In this document: positions 45,179 to 52,928 of the stretch, piece by piece
Layout: each line of letters opens with the position of its first letter
How positions within the stretch are numbered: position 1 is the stretch's first letter
From: CAXPZW01 sp964221845
GTDB lineage: Bacteria > Bacteroidota > Bacteroidia > Flavobacteriales_D > Sanyastnellaceae
Direction of reading: 5' to 3'
Assembly (NCBI GenBank): GCA_964221845.1
Contig: CAXPZW010000003.1
Span: 8,427 to 72,426 of the forward strand
Length of the DNA stretch: 64,000 nucleotides
Translations under genes and position numbers: made by a program
Notes under the pieces: generated by a model
Database searches by the model: none
Seen by the model: the letters and a program-made list of their open reading frames with translations, nothing else
What the model was told of the DNA's origin: nothing

Positions 45179-45552
45179 TCTTCCTCGGTTTCAGGCGCGA
45201 ATACAGCGGGTTGTTCTTCGGGCTCTACCAGGCCGAGTTGGTCGATGCGGCGCAGTACCTCAGAGGCCTGCTTGCGGTTTTCGAGTTCAGAAATGGTGGA
45301 GTTGTACCGGGCGGTGGCTTCTTCCAGCTGCTGCTTGGTCTTCACGTGGTCACGCAGGGTGCCTTCAAAGAAGTAGCCGATGGAGATGTACACCACAAAC
45401 AAGCCCACCAGAAAGAGGATGAAGCGCAAGTGCTTCAGCACGCCCGCACGGGTGAGGAACTCCCCGTTCAGCATGGCGTTCAAAGTGCGGCTCACGGCGC
45501 CTTTGTGGCTGGCGCCGGATGCTTTTTGGTCGTTGTTCTTCAGGCGATTCAT
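45175..45552 (-). CDS. ftsL: FtsL-like cell division protein
   Basis: A 125-aa bitopic protein. The cytoplasmic part (about 1-38) is followed by a transmembrane helix (HLRFILFLVGLFVVYISIGYFF) and a periplasmic coiled coil (RDHVKTKQQLEEATARYNSTISELENRKQASEVLRRI). This FtsL/DivIC-type layout, between rsmH and ftsI with 4-bp overlaps at both ends, identifies it; primary sequence conservation is weak. It helps activate FtsW/FtsI in the divisome. Confidence 0.82.
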   Translation of the reverse strand: MNRLKNNDQKASGASHKGAVSRTLNAMLNGEFLTRAGVLKHLRFILFLVGLFVVYISIGYFFEGTLRDHVKTKQQLEEATARYNSTISELENRKQASEVLRRIDQLGLVEPEEQPAVFAPETEEE

Positions 45553-46472
45553 CGCGCTTGTTTAGGTAACTCTATGCGTTCTGCTACCCGGAGCTTGGCG
45601 CTTCGGGAGCGGTTGTTTGCGTTCAATTCTGATTCGGTTGGGATGATGGGCTTGCTCTGCGTGGGGCGGAACGGACGAATGGGGTTGCCGAAGAAGTCCT
45701 TCTCCAGCTTGCCTTCGGCGTTTCCGGTACGCAGGTAGTGCTTCACCAAGCGGTCCTCCAGCGAGTGGTAGGTGATGATGGCCAGCCGACCACCGGGCTT
45801 GATGAGCGCTGTGCTTTGTTCTAGCAAGGCTTCCAGTGCTTGCAGTTCCTGGTTGACCTCCATGCGGAAGGCCTGGAACACTTGGGCCTGGAACCGGTAC
45901 TCTTTCTGTCTGGGGGTGACCGGGCGCAGGGCTTCGATCAATTCAAACGTGGTACCAATGGGGCCGTTGCTTCGCGCTTGGATCAGTCGATTTGCCACTT
46001 TGCGTGGGGATTTGACTTCACCGTAGGCCGCCAACACTTGAACGAGCTTTTCTTCTGGATACGTATTGACGATGTCTGCAGCGGTTTGGGATTTCTGCTG
46101 ATCCATACGCATGTCCAAGGGGGCGTCGTACCGGATCGAGAATCCGCGCTCAGGAGCGTCAAAGTGGTGGGAAGAAACCCCGAGGTCTGCGAGAATACCA
46201 TCGACCTGACGCACACCTTCGGCGCGCAAGTAGCGCTGGGCGTGGCGAAAATTGGCCGCGATAAACGTAAAGCGAGGTTCCTTCGGGGCGTTGGCCCGTG
46301 CGTCGGGATCTTGGTCAAAACCAAGCAGTCTTCCCGACTTCAACCGATTCAGTATTTCAAGGCTGTGCCCGCCACCGCCAAATGTGGCGTCCACGTAGAT
46401 CCCGTCTGGATCTATCTGCAATCCTTCCACGGACTCATGGAGCATCACGGGTATGTGATAAGCTCCCTCCAT
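45549..46472 (-). CDS. rsmH: 16S rRNA (cytosine(1402)-N(4))-methyltransferase
   Basis: A 307-aa SAM-dependent methyltransferase (also MraW) acting on C1402 in the ribosomal P site. The start at 46472 gives MEGAYHIPVMLHESVEGLQ, the conserved N-terminus; a longer in-frame extension overlaps mraZ. VDATFGGGGHSLEIL at about 25-39 binds SAM, GILADLGVSSHHFD near 95-108 and RPVTPRQKEYRFQAQVFQAFRMEVNQEL around 205-232 are diagnostic. It begins 1 bp after the mraZ stop. Confidence 0.96.
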   Translation of the reverse strand: MEGAYHIPVMLHESVEGLQIDPDGIYVDATFGGGGHSLEILNRLKSGRLLGFDQDPDARANAPKEPRFTFIAANFRHAQRYLRAEGVRQVDGILADLGVSSHHFDAPERGFSIRYDAPLDMRMDQQKSQTAADIVNTYPEEKLVQVLAAYGEVKSPRKVANRLIQARSNGPIGTTFELIEALRPVTPRQKEYRFQAQVFQAFRMEVNQELQALEALLEQSTALIKPGGRLAIITYHSLEDRLVKHYLRTGNAEGKLEKDFFGNPIRPFRPTQSKPIIPTESELNANNRSRSAKLRVAERIELPKQAR

Positions 46473-46473
46473 C

Positions 46474-46953
46474 TCAGTCTTCGCGACCGAGTTGCTCGAT
46501 GTCGCGGCCGATTTCCTCAGCCAGCTCATCGAAGTTGTCGTCCTCAGCAATCTTGGCCTGGTAGTTCGCCAGGCTCCACACCTCAATCTTTTCGCCCATG
46601 GCAGACACGACCACCTCGTTGGAGGCTTTCAGGTCGATGCCGGCGTGCTCCTGCAACATGGCCGGGAGCAAAAGGCGGCCGCTATTGTCTACACCCACCT
46701 GCGAAGCGCCCATCATAAATCGACGTTGAAACTGCTGGTGTTTGCGGTTGTAGCGGCTGAGTTTGCTCATCTCCTTGTTCACCCGATCCCATTCAGGCTT
46801 GGGGTACAAGACGATGCAGCGCTCGAAGATGTCCCGGTTGATGACCAGCCCGTGGTGCAATACCTCGCTGAGCTCCTTCCGCAGGGATGCGGGGAACATC
46901 ATACGCCCTTTGGCGTCGACTTTACAACGGTATTCTCCGAGAAGATTGAGCAT
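46474..46953 (-). CDS. mraZ: Transcriptional regulator MraZ
   Basis: A 159-aa AbrB-fold protein with two MraZ (SpoVT-AbrB) repeats: LLGEYRCKVDAKGRMMFPASLRKEL at about 3-27 and GASQVGVDNSGRLLLPAMLQEHAGI near 81-105, each with the DxxGR core. MraZ binds short G-rich direct repeats in its own promoter and represses the dcw operon. Matching phased repeats lie immediately upstream (46986-47024). It is the first gene of the cluster. Confidence 0.95.
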   Translation of the reverse strand: MLNLLGEYRCKVDAKGRMMFPASLRKELSEVLHHGLVINRDIFERCIVLYPKPEWDRVNKEMSKLSRYNRKHQQFQRRFMMGASQVGVDNSGRLLLPAMLQEHAGIDLKASNEVVVSAMGEKIEVWSLANYQAKIAEDDNFDELAEEIGRDIEQLGRED

Positions 46954-46971
46954 GCTTTTGCGATTGCTTTA

Positions 46972-46979
46972 CGAAGGTA
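46972..46979 (-). promoter_or_regulatory. Promoter -7 element of the dcw operon
   Basis: On the minus strand TACCTTCG, one mismatch to TAnnTTTG, 18 bp before the mraZ start. The phased MraZ repeats begin about 7 bp upstream and cover the expected -33 region, so MraZ bound there would block RNA polymerase. Confidence 0.6.
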
Positions 46980-46985
46980 GGATTA

Positions 46986-47024
46986 ATCTCCCACGATTTG
47001 ACAGGATCTCCCACATTCTACCAC
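46986..47024 (-). promoter_or_regulatory. MraZ operator: phased direct repeats
   Basis: On the minus strand GTGGGAGAT occurs at 46994-46986 and 47014-47006, and GTGGTAGAA at 47024-47016. The repeats lie exactly 20 and 10 bp apart, on one face of the helix, just upstream of the mraZ -7 element. E. coli MraZ binds TGGGN repeats separated by 5 bp, a 10-bp period that this arrangement matches. Confidence 0.75.
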
Positions 47025-47096
47025 TTTGTGAATAAAATGTTGCGTTTTGTGCAAGCAGATTTGCTGTAAGTGCGGTCTGAAAGCCGCGCCATTATT

Positions 47097-47114
47097 GGGT
47101 TGGGAAGGGGTGGG
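47097..47114 (+). repeat. G-quadruplex-forming motif
   Basis: GGGTTGGGAAGGGGTGGG has four G-runs with loops of 2, 2 and 1 nt, the canonical intramolecular quadruplex pattern. It lies within a longer G-rich stretch that runs to 47145. Confidence 0.65.
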
Positions 47115-47218
47115 AGAGGTTGGTGGTAGGAAGTGGGGGAGTGCGGGTCTCAGACCGGATGTGCGCCCACCCTCCACACCCACAAGGTATCCCCCCACCA
47201 CACCCCACATCCACCTAC

Positions 47219-47330
47219 ACCCGCTTCTACCCGCTTCCAAAACGCGTATACCCGTTTCTATTCGCGTACACCCGCTTCTACCCGCTTCTACCCGCTTCGA
47301 AGCGTGTATATCCGTTTCTACCCGCGTAGC
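47219..47330. repeat. Degenerate short-period repeat array
   Basis: The 10-mer CCGCTTCTAC occurs exactly at 47220-47229, 47271-47280 and 47281-47290, with variants CCGTTTCTAT (47251) and CCGTTTCTAC (47311). A larger imperfect unit of about 50 bp, starting at 47219 and repeated about 60 bp later at 47280, contains CGCTTC, GTATA, CCGTTTCTA and CGCGTA in the same order. No spacers of CRISPR type and no coding evidence. Confidence 0.7.
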
Positions 47331-47363
47331 TCCCGGCTTTGGGGTGGTGGGGGATTTAGATTT

Positions 47364-47386
47364 GGGTGGGAGGGGGTTCGGGCGGG
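47364..47386 (+). repeat. Second G-quadruplex-forming motif
   Basis: Five G-runs: GGG at 47364, GGG at 47368, GGGGG at 47372, GGG at 47380 and GGG at 47384, with loops of 1 to 3 nt. Just upstream, GGGGTGGTGGGGGA (47341-47354) is nearly the reverse complement of the C-rich run at 47189-47205, so the repeat array lies between inverted arms. Confidence 0.65.
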
Positions 47387-47441
47387 AGGTGGAAACGCGC
47401 GCGAGAACTGCAAGGCGCAAACGCCCTTTTCTCCGGTTTGA

Positions 47442-47449
47442 TACCTTTG
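47442..47449 (+). promoter_or_regulatory. Promoter -7 element TACCTTTG
   Basis: Exact TAnnTTTG match 23 bp before the ATG of the hydrolase gene. No TTTG is found 19 bp upstream. Confidence 0.55.
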
Positions 47450-47472
47450 GCCCCAAGCCACATGCTACGCCT

Positions 47473-48234
47473 ATGGACCCTCAGGTCATCACCGAGAACA
47501 AATTCCACTACGTCGAACAAGGAGAAGGACAGCCGCTCATCCTGCTGCACGGACTCTTTGGCGCACTGAGCAACTTCCGCGAAGTGCTGGACCACTTCTC
47601 GCAGCGCTACCACGTGATCATTCCCATGCTGCCGCTGTTTGATTTGCCGCTGCTCAACACCAGCGCCAAAAGCATTGCCGGCCACGTGGCCGAGTTCATT
47701 GACTGCAAAGGACTCAAGGATGTGATGCTGTTGGGCAACTCGCTCGGCGGTCACGTTGGACTGATTTACACCCGCGAGCACCAGGAAAACGTCAAGGCAC
47801 TGATCCTCACTGCGAGCTCTGGCCTGTACGAAAACGCCTTCGGCTCCAGCTTCCCTCGCCGGGAGGACAAGGAGTTCATCCGTCAAAAAGTGGCGGTCAC
47901 CTTCTTCGACCCCAAACACGCCACCGACGAATTGGTGGACGAGTGCTACGCCGTGGTCAACGACCGCAACCGCGTGCTGCGCATCCTGGCCATTGCCAAA
48001 AGCGCCATCCGCCACAACATGGCCAAGGACCTGCCGAACATGACCTTGCCTACTTGCTTGATCTGGGGCAAGAACGACACCATCACTCCGCCCGATGTGG
48101 CCGAAGAGTTCAAGACCTTACTGCCCGATGCCAGCCTGTACTGGATCGACGAGTGTGGCCACGCGCCCATGATGGAGCGACCGGAAACCTTCAATGAAAT
48201 TCTGGACAAGTGGCTGAAGGAGCGCAACCTCTAA
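47473..48234 (+). CDS. Alpha/beta-fold hydrolase
   Basis: A 253-aa cytoplasmic alpha/beta hydrolase. The start at 47473 (MDPQVITENKFHYVEQGEGQPLILLHGLFG) fits the family; a longer open frame upstream is only the repeat array. HGLFGA at about 25-30 forms the oxyanion loop, LLGNSLGGHVGLIY near 91-104 contains the nucleophile Ser in GNSLGG, IWGKNDTITPP at about 197-207 the acid Asp, and CGHAPMMERP near 230-239 the catalytic His. The substrate is unknown; relatives include esterases and C-C bond hydrolases. The next gene starts 25 bp before its end. Confidence 0.85.
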   Translation: MDPQVITENKFHYVEQGEGQPLILLHGLFGALSNFREVLDHFSQRYHVIIPMLPLFDLPLLNTSAKSIAGHVAEFIDCKGLKDVMLLGNSLGGHVGLIYTREHQENVKALILTASSGLYENAFGSSFPRREDKEFIRQKVAVTFFDPKHATDELVDECYAVVNDRNRVLRILAIAKSAIRHNMAKDLPNMTLPTCLIWGKNDTITPPDVAEEFKTLLPDASLYWIDECGHAPMMERPETFNEILDKWLKERNL

Positions 48235-48851
48235 AGCACATCCGCACCGCAGAATTTGTGGTGTCCAACACCGATGTGCGTCGCCTGCCGGAACCGCATC
48301 TGCCCGAGTATGCCCTGATTGGCCGTTCCAACGTGGGCAAGTCTTCGCTGATCAACGCACTCACCGGACAAAAGAAATTGGCCAAAGTGTCGGTCACCCC
48401 GGGCAAGACCCAGCTGATCAACCACTTTGTGATCAACCAAAACAGCAAGCCTTGGTACATGGTGGATTTGCCCGGCTACGGTTTTGCCAAAGTGCCGGTC
48501 AAGGAAAAGGAGAAGTGGACACGGTTCATCCGTACCTACCTGAAGTATCGCGAGAACTTGATGTGCGTACTCGTGCTGTTGGATTGCCGCCACGATGCCC
48601 AAAAGGTGGACCTCGATTTCATGGAATGGCTGGGCGAAAACGGCATCCCGTTCGTGATGGTCTTCACCAAACTCGACAAGCTCAAAAAGGGCGAGTGGGA
48701 GACCAAATTCAAGAAATACGAAGCCAAGATGTTGGAGGTCTGGGAAGCGCTGCCGCAGGTGTTTGCCACCTCTTCAGACTCCGGCAAAGGATTGGAGGAA
48801 CTCCTGGACTTTGTTGAAGACACCAACGTGCACTTCAAGCCCGTCCACTAG
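48210..48851 (+). CDS. engB: Ribosome biogenesis GTPase YihA/YsxC (EngB)
   Basis: A 213-aa GTPase needed for 50S subunit assembly. GTG 48210 is the only early start; it overlaps the hydrolase by 25 bp, and the conserved region begins about ten residues later (RTAEFVVSNTD). G1 GRSNVGKSS is at about 38-46, the Thr of VTPGKTQ gives G2, DLPGYGFAKVP near 85-95 is G3, FTKLDKL around 154-160 is G4 and ATSSDSGKG near 188-196 is G5. Converges with gldC, with 3 bp between stops. Confidence 0.95.
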   Translation: MAEGAQPLKHIRTAEFVVSNTDVRRLPEPHLPEYALIGRSNVGKSSLINALTGQKKLAKVSVTPGKTQLINHFVINQNSKPWYMVDLPGYGFAKVPVKEKEKWTRFIRTYLKYRENLMCVLVLLDCRHDAQKVDLDFMEWLGENGIPFVMVFTKLDKLKKGEWETKFKKYEAKMLEVWEALPQVFATSSDSGKGLEELLDFVEDTNVHFKPVH

Positions 48852-48854
48852 GGG

Positions 48855-49193
48855 TCAGTCCTCTCGAATCACCTGCATTTCCAACCCAAACATCCGCGCA
48901 AATTCACGGATGGCACCGCCCATGTTCTTTTCGCCCGTGGCGCGCTCGAAGGTGTCGGCCAGGGTGGCCAAGTGTTGGTAGGTGAATTTTTTCATCTCCT
49001 CCACGGTCATCTCTTTGGTCCAGAGGTCCATGCGGAGGGTGTTGTTCTCCTTGGGGTCCCACACCGACAGCATGAAGGCCTTGGCTGCGGCGGTGTTCAC
49101 GTCAGTGTCTGAGGCCATCCAGCGGATGTCCTGCGGTACGTTGTTCTCGTCGAGCTCAACGCCGATGCGGATTTCAGAACGTTTCGATTCCAT
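48855..49193 (-). CDS. gldC: Gliding motility protein GldC
   Basis: A 112-aa protein matching GldC: EIRIGVELDENNVPQDIRWMASDT at about 7-30, LSVWDPKENNTLRMDLWTKEMTVEEMKKFTYQ near 43-74, and a C-terminal DTFERATGEKNMGGAIREFARMFG. GldC is a small cytoplasmic protein needed for efficient gliding in flavobacteria; its biochemical role is unknown. It sits 21 bp downstream of gldB, with nadE nearby, the arrangement found across Flavobacteriales. Confidence 0.93.
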   Translation of the reverse strand: MESKRSEIRIGVELDENNVPQDIRWMASDTDVNTAAAKAFMLSVWDPKENNTLRMDLWTKEMTVEEMKKFTYQHLATLADTFERATGEKNMGGAIREFARMFGLEMQVIRED

Positions 49194-49214
49194 ACGGCCG
49201 CGAAGGTAACAAGC

Positions 49215-50243
49215 CTAGCTCGGGGGCACGTACGAATTGAGGATCAATTGGTGGTTGTCTTCGGCCAACAAGTCACGCACACCAAGTTCTGGATGGTCTT
49301 TCATGTAGGCCCGCACGACTTGCCAACCCATATATATGCCCAGGCGTGAAGGGCTGGAGTCGGGGATTTGACCGGCATTGGTCCAAGGGCCGTCCAAGAT
49401 CCACTTTCCGTTTTCCACCGGGTTGGTGTTGTACATCACCTCTTGGTGTGCAAGCTCCAGCCACACATTGGCTTCGGCCTCTCGGGCCCAGTACATTTCT
49501 TGTTCTGTATATCGGATTTTGGTGGAGTCGGCCAGGGTGGGGAAGGCCGCGTCCAGCAGGTACATCAACTTGCCTTGGGCAATGAGGTTGTCCAGCAACC
49601 GGTCGCCCTCAAACGCGGCCAAGTAGCGGTCGGCCAGAAAGTCTCCCATGGCGCCCACAGCTACATAGTCGGGACGCATTTTGGAGCGCACGTACAGCGG
49701 AGCCATGTCGCCTGGAAGGCCTTCCACAATAGGATGGTCGGGGCCCAGGTAGTAGTCAAGTCCGATGGCGAGGATGCCTGGAGAAACGTAGGTGTCTGCG
49801 TAAAAACCGGAATGGAAGTACACCACCTCGGGCACTTCCAAATCAGGCAGGTGGTACTTGAGGTGCGCAAAGCCACTTTCGAGCTGGACAGAATACTGAT
49901 CGATACGCGGATTGTGCACGGTTTGGATGGCCTCGTACACGCGTTTCATCACGGCGTCCTGCACAAAATTTTGGCACAACGGAAAGCGGTCTCCTTCGCT
50001 TGGGGGCTCGTAGCTGAGCAGGTATTCGGTGTAGTCCTGGGCAAAGTCGCCGTAGGTCTGGTACAGCTTTTGGTATGCTTGAGGTTCCTGAAAGTCCAAG
50101 GCAAAGAATTCTTGGTCGAATCGGTGGGTCTGGAGTTTAAACTCCACACCGGACACATCCACGTCCAAGGGGTTGGAGTCGCAGGCGGTCAGGACCAGAA
50201 ACAGAAAGAACAATGCCAGAAGGTGCCGAACAGACGTTGCCAT
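49215..50243 (-). CDS. gldB: Gliding motility lipoprotein GldB
   Basis: A 342-aa lipoprotein. The start at 50243 (MATSVRHLLALFFLFLVLTAC) gives a signal peptide with lipobox LTAC; a longer in-frame extension has no conserved sequence. Family hallmarks are RFDQEFFALD near 44-53, LPDLEVPEVVYFHSGFYADTYVSPGILAIGLDYYLGPDHP around 130-169 and the late SPSRLGIYMGWQVVRAYMKDHPEL. GldB is essential for gliding and supports type IX secretion in flavobacteria. Likely anchored to the inner face of an envelope membrane. Co-transcribed with gldC. Confidence 0.93.
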   Translation of the reverse strand: MATSVRHLLALFFLFLVLTACDSNPLDVDVSGVEFKLQTHRFDQEFFALDFQEPQAYQKLYQTYGDFAQDYTEYLLSYEPPSEGDRFPLCQNFVQDAVMKRVYEAIQTVHNPRIDQYSVQLESGFAHLKYHLPDLEVPEVVYFHSGFYADTYVSPGILAIGLDYYLGPDHPIVEGLPGDMAPLYVRSKMRPDYVAVGAMGDFLADRYLAAFEGDRLLDNLIAQGKLMYLLDAAFPTLADSTKIRYTEQEMYWAREAEANVWLELAHQEVMYNTNPVENGKWILDGPWTNAGQIPDSSPSRLGIYMGWQVVRAYMKDHPELGVRDLLAEDNHQLILNSYVPPS

Positions 50244-50377
50244 TTTCGTTAGTTTTGACGCGGTTAGAACGCGGCGGTGGCGCGGGTTATTTGGCGGGCA
50301 ATCTACGGTTTTTGAATTCCGTTGACCCTCCACCTCCAGGCACCGTTCAGTGCAAGAACCTATAATCTGTCTGAAAC

Positions 50378-51172
50378 ATGAAGCAGTTTGTGCTGGCCGC
50401 TGCAGTGGCCCTCTTTGCAACCTCGGCCTCGGCCCAAGACTTCCAGAAGTACAAGATTTCGTTCCGCGCGAACCCCAACATCGGTTGGATGGTGCCGCAG
50501 AACAACAACCTTGAATCCACCGGCTCTTCGCTGCGTTTTGGGTTTGGTGTGTCTACCGACATTCTCTTCACCGAGAACTACGCCATCGGTACCGGCCTCA
50601 ACATTGAAGGCATGGGCGGCAAGCTCAGCTACCTCACCCGCAAAACCGAATTCGCCGGCCAACCCGAGGAAGCCGATTACATCGTCGAAAAAGAGCGCAG
50701 CTTCAACCTGCGCTACGTGGAAATCCCCATGACCCTCAAGCTGCGCACCAACGAAATCGGGTACATCACCTACTGGGGGCAATTCGGTCTGGGACTGGGT
50801 GTCAACTGGCGTGCGACTGCCGATGAAACCGACAACTACATCCGCACCTTCCAAGAAGACACCGGCAACTGGGTCACCACCGACAAGGCCGACTTCAACG
50901 ACGAGGCCATCGACGTTTCGGACGAAATCAACATCCTGCGCGCCAGCCTGATCATCGGCGCCGGTGTGGAGTACAACTTGAGCGGCACCACTTCTATGGT
51001 CGTGGGCTTGACGTTCAACAACGGCTTCACCAACGTATTCAACCGCAACGCCATCGGCATCGAGCGCCAGCCCGAAAACGACGAGCCACTCATCGGCACC
51101 GGCGGTCCTTCAGAATTCCGACTCAAATCGACCAACAATACCATCGGCCTGACTGTAGGCATCTTGTTCTGA
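50378..51172 (+). CDS. Outer-membrane beta-barrel protein (PorT-like family)
   Basis: A 264-aa exported protein: MKQFVLAAAVALFATSASAQ is a signal peptide. The mature part consists of alternating strands (KISFRANPNIGWMVPQ, LRFGFGVSTDILFTENYAIGTGLNI, NLRYVEIPMTLKLRT, YWGQFGLGLGVNW, TSMVVGLTFNNGFTNVF) and ends NNTIGLTVGILF, a typical C-terminal aromatic strand. It matches the outer-membrane barrel type that includes PorT/SprT, a type IX secretion component, and its place near gldB/gldC makes that idea reasonable, but generic barrel proteins look alike. A terminator follows. Confidence 0.75.
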   Translation: MKQFVLAAAVALFATSASAQDFQKYKISFRANPNIGWMVPQNNNLESTGSSLRFGFGVSTDILFTENYAIGTGLNIEGMGGKLSYLTRKTEFAGQPEEADYIVEKERSFNLRYVEIPMTLKLRTNEIGYITYWGQFGLGLGVNWRATADETDNYIRTFQEDTGNWVTTDKADFNDEAIDVSDEINILRASLIIGAGVEYNLSGTTSMVVGLTFNNGFTNVFNRNAIGIERQPENDEPLIGTGGPSEFRLKSTNNTIGLTVGILF

Positions 51173-51191
51173 TCGATTTATCCCAATTTTG

Positions 51192-51224
51192 AACCCGGAC
51201 GAAAACCCAACGTCCGGGTTTTTT
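51192..51224 (+). terminator. Rho-independent terminator
   Basis: AACCCGGACG (51192-51201) pairs perfectly with CGTCCGGGTT (51211-51220) around a 9-nt loop, followed by a run of T. It lies 20 bp after the outer-membrane barrel gene and 12 bp before nadE. Confidence 0.92.
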
Positions 51225-51235
51225 GTTGCTACACC

Positions 51236-52024
51236 ATGCAGACATCTCGCGTCATTGACCACATCACCGATTGGCTCCGCACCTACTCCGACAATTCCGG
51301 CACTGCCGGCTTTGTGATTGGCGTGTCGGGAGGCATCGACTCCGCCTTGACTTCCACGTTGTGCGCCCGTACCGGCAAACCGCTCTTGTGTTTGGAAATG
51401 CCCATCCACCAGCACCAAAGCCAGGTTTCACGCGCGGCCAACCACATCGAATGGCTGCAGGCCAACTTCAAGGACGTGTCGCGTCTGGAGGTGGACTTGA
51501 CCCCGGTGTATGACGCCTTTGTTAGCGCGCAGCCTGCGGCAGAAGGGTGGGGGCACGACATGGGATTGGTCAATTCACGCGCCCGCCTGCGCATGACTAC
51601 CTTGTATTACCACGCCCAAAAGCACGGATACTTGGTGGCCGGTACCGGCAACAAGGTGGAAGATTTTGGCGTGGGCTTCTACACCAAATACGGCGACGGC
51701 GGCGTAGACCTCAGCCCCATTGCCGACCTCTACAAATCCGAGGTGTACGCCTTGGCTAAGGAACTCGGCGTCAACCAAGAAATCCTCGACGCAGCGCCTA
51801 CCGACGGCCTCTGGGGCGACAACCGTACCGACGAAGACCAAATTGGCGCCACCTACCCCGAACTGGAGTGGGCCATGGAATTCATCCGCCAAGGCGGAAA
51901 CGCCGATGCCCTCGAAGGACGTCAGGCAGAAGTCTATGCGTTGTACATGAAGTTGCACCGTGCCAACCAGCACAAGATGGTGCCGATTCCGGTCTGCGAA
52001 ATTCCAGCCGAGCTCATGGCGTAA
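51236..52024 (+). CDS. nadE: NH3-dependent NAD synthetase
   Basis: A 262-aa enzyme amidating nicotinate adenine dinucleotide to NAD. GVSGGIDSALTSTL at about 30-43 is the ATP-pyrophosphatase loop, NSRARLRMTTLYYHAQKHGYLVAGTGNKVEDFGVGFYTKYGDGGVDLSPIADLYKSEVYALAKELGV spans about 113-180 and carries the conserved substrate residues, and PTDGLWGDNRTDEDQIG near 187-203 closes the site. There is no glutaminase domain, so ammonia must come from elsewhere. Its 3' end overlaps miaA by 11 bp tail to tail. Confidence 0.95.
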   Translation: MQTSRVIDHITDWLRTYSDNSGTAGFVIGVSGGIDSALTSTLCARTGKPLLCLEMPIHQHQSQVSRAANHIEWLQANFKDVSRLEVDLTPVYDAFVSAQPAAEGWGHDMGLVNSRARLRMTTLYYHAQKHGYLVAGTGNKVEDFGVGFYTKYGDGGVDLSPIADLYKSEVYALAKELGVNQEILDAAPTDGLWGDNRTDEDQIGATYPELEWAMEFIRQGGNADALEGRQAEVYALYMKLHRANQHKMVPIPVCEIPAELMA

Positions 52025-52928
52025 GCCACCCTCTGATTTGCTCCAGTTGCGCTTCGCGAGGCATGTCGTAGGGTAGCCAGTGCAGCTCGTCCCCACGTTT
52101 TTCCATCCGTCGAAACCATGTCATTTGCCGTTTGGCAAAGCGGTGGATGTCGGTTTCCAAGCGCATGAACATCTCCTCAAAACTGGTGTGTCCTTCCAGG
52201 TGGTCCACCATGCACTGGTATTCCAATCCGTAATAGCGCAGCCGTTGCGCGGAAATCCCTTTCGCGAGCAGCTGTTCCACCTCTTCCAACATGCCATCTT
52301 CAAACCGCTGGTGTAAGCGAGACGTGATGCGTGCACGTCGGGCTTCCCGGTCAATGTGCAAGGCCACAAACACGGGGCGCGTGTTCGGCGAAGAGGCGGT
52401 GGGTTCGGGATGGGTTTGTAGGTAGGTCGTCACTTCGATGGCTCGGATCATCCGCTTCACCGTAGACCGGTCCATGCGGGATTGCACATCGGGTGGCAGG
52501 GCATCGAACCGAGTCTCCAGCTCCACGCGGTCGAGTGCGCGTAGTTCTTGTCTCAATTCAGGATTGTCGGGGATCGCAGCCAAGGAGTTGCGCCCGAGCG
52601 CGGTTTCGACGTACAGCCCACTGCCGCCGCATACTACAGGCAGTTTTTCTCGGCCGATCACATCCGTGAGCGCGTCACGATAGGCCAAGAAGAAGTCGTG
52701 GATGTTGAGCGGCTGATCGGGTTCGGCCATGTCGATGAGGTGGTAGGGCACGGCCGGTCCGCCTTCGGAGAATTCGTGCAGGTCTTTGCCGGTGCCCAGA
52801 TCCATGCCGCGGTAGAACTGCCGGCTGTCGGCGCTGATGACTTCCCCGTCAAAGGCGCGCGCAGCGGCCACGGCCAGTCCTGTTTTGCCCGAGGCGGTGG
52901 GTCCGATGATAAACAGTGCTGGCCTCAT
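52014..52928 (-). CDS. miaA: tRNA dimethylallyltransferase
   Basis: A 304-aa enzyme adding dimethylallyl to A37 of tRNAs that read U-starting codons. The start at 52928 (MRPALFIIGPTASGKTGLAVAAA) overlaps the upstream stop by 4 bp. The P-loop GPTASGKT lies at 9-16, ISADSRQFYRGMDLGTGK near 34-51 is the conserved substrate loop, VVCGGSGLYVETALG around 98-112 and YGLEYQCM near 240 are further family motifs. Last gene of a four-gene unit. Confidence 0.95.
   Translation of the reverse strand: MRPALFIIGPTASGKTGLAVAAARAFDGEVISADSRQFYRGMDLGTGKDLHEFSEGGPAVPYHLIDMAEPDQPLNIHDFFLAYRDALTDVIGREKLPVVCGGSGLYVETALGRNSLAAIPDNPELRQELRALDRVELETRFDALPPDVQSRMDRSTVKRMIRAIEVTTYLQTHPEPTASSPNTRPVFVALHIDREARRARITSRLHQRFEDGMLEEVEQLLAKGISAQRLRYYGLEYQCMVDHLEGHTSFEEMFMRLETDIHRFAKRQMTWFRRMEKRGDELHWLPYDMPREAQLEQIRGWLTP

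Larger units (their letters stand above)
46980..47472. other. Intergenic region between divergent mraZ and hydrolase genes
   Basis: 493 bp with no supported gene, divergent promoters at both ends, and extreme strand asymmetry. In order: MraZ-type repeats (46986-47024), a G-rich block with a G-quadruplex motif (47097-47145), a palindromic GGTCTCAGACC (47146-47156), a C-rich block (47164-47219), a 10-bp-periodic repeat array (47219-47330), a second G-rich block (47339-47392), and a TACCTTTG element (47442-47449). An open frame crosses it on the + strand, but its translation is low-complexity repeat. Confidence 0.75.

Noticed and set aside
47219..47330. CRISPR array
   Set aside because: Units are about 10 bp and degenerate, with no regular 30-40-bp spacers and no cas genes nearby.
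47047..47472. N-terminal extension of the alpha/beta hydrolase
   Set aside because: Translates the repeat array; the conserved protein and a -7 element both point to the ATG at 47473.
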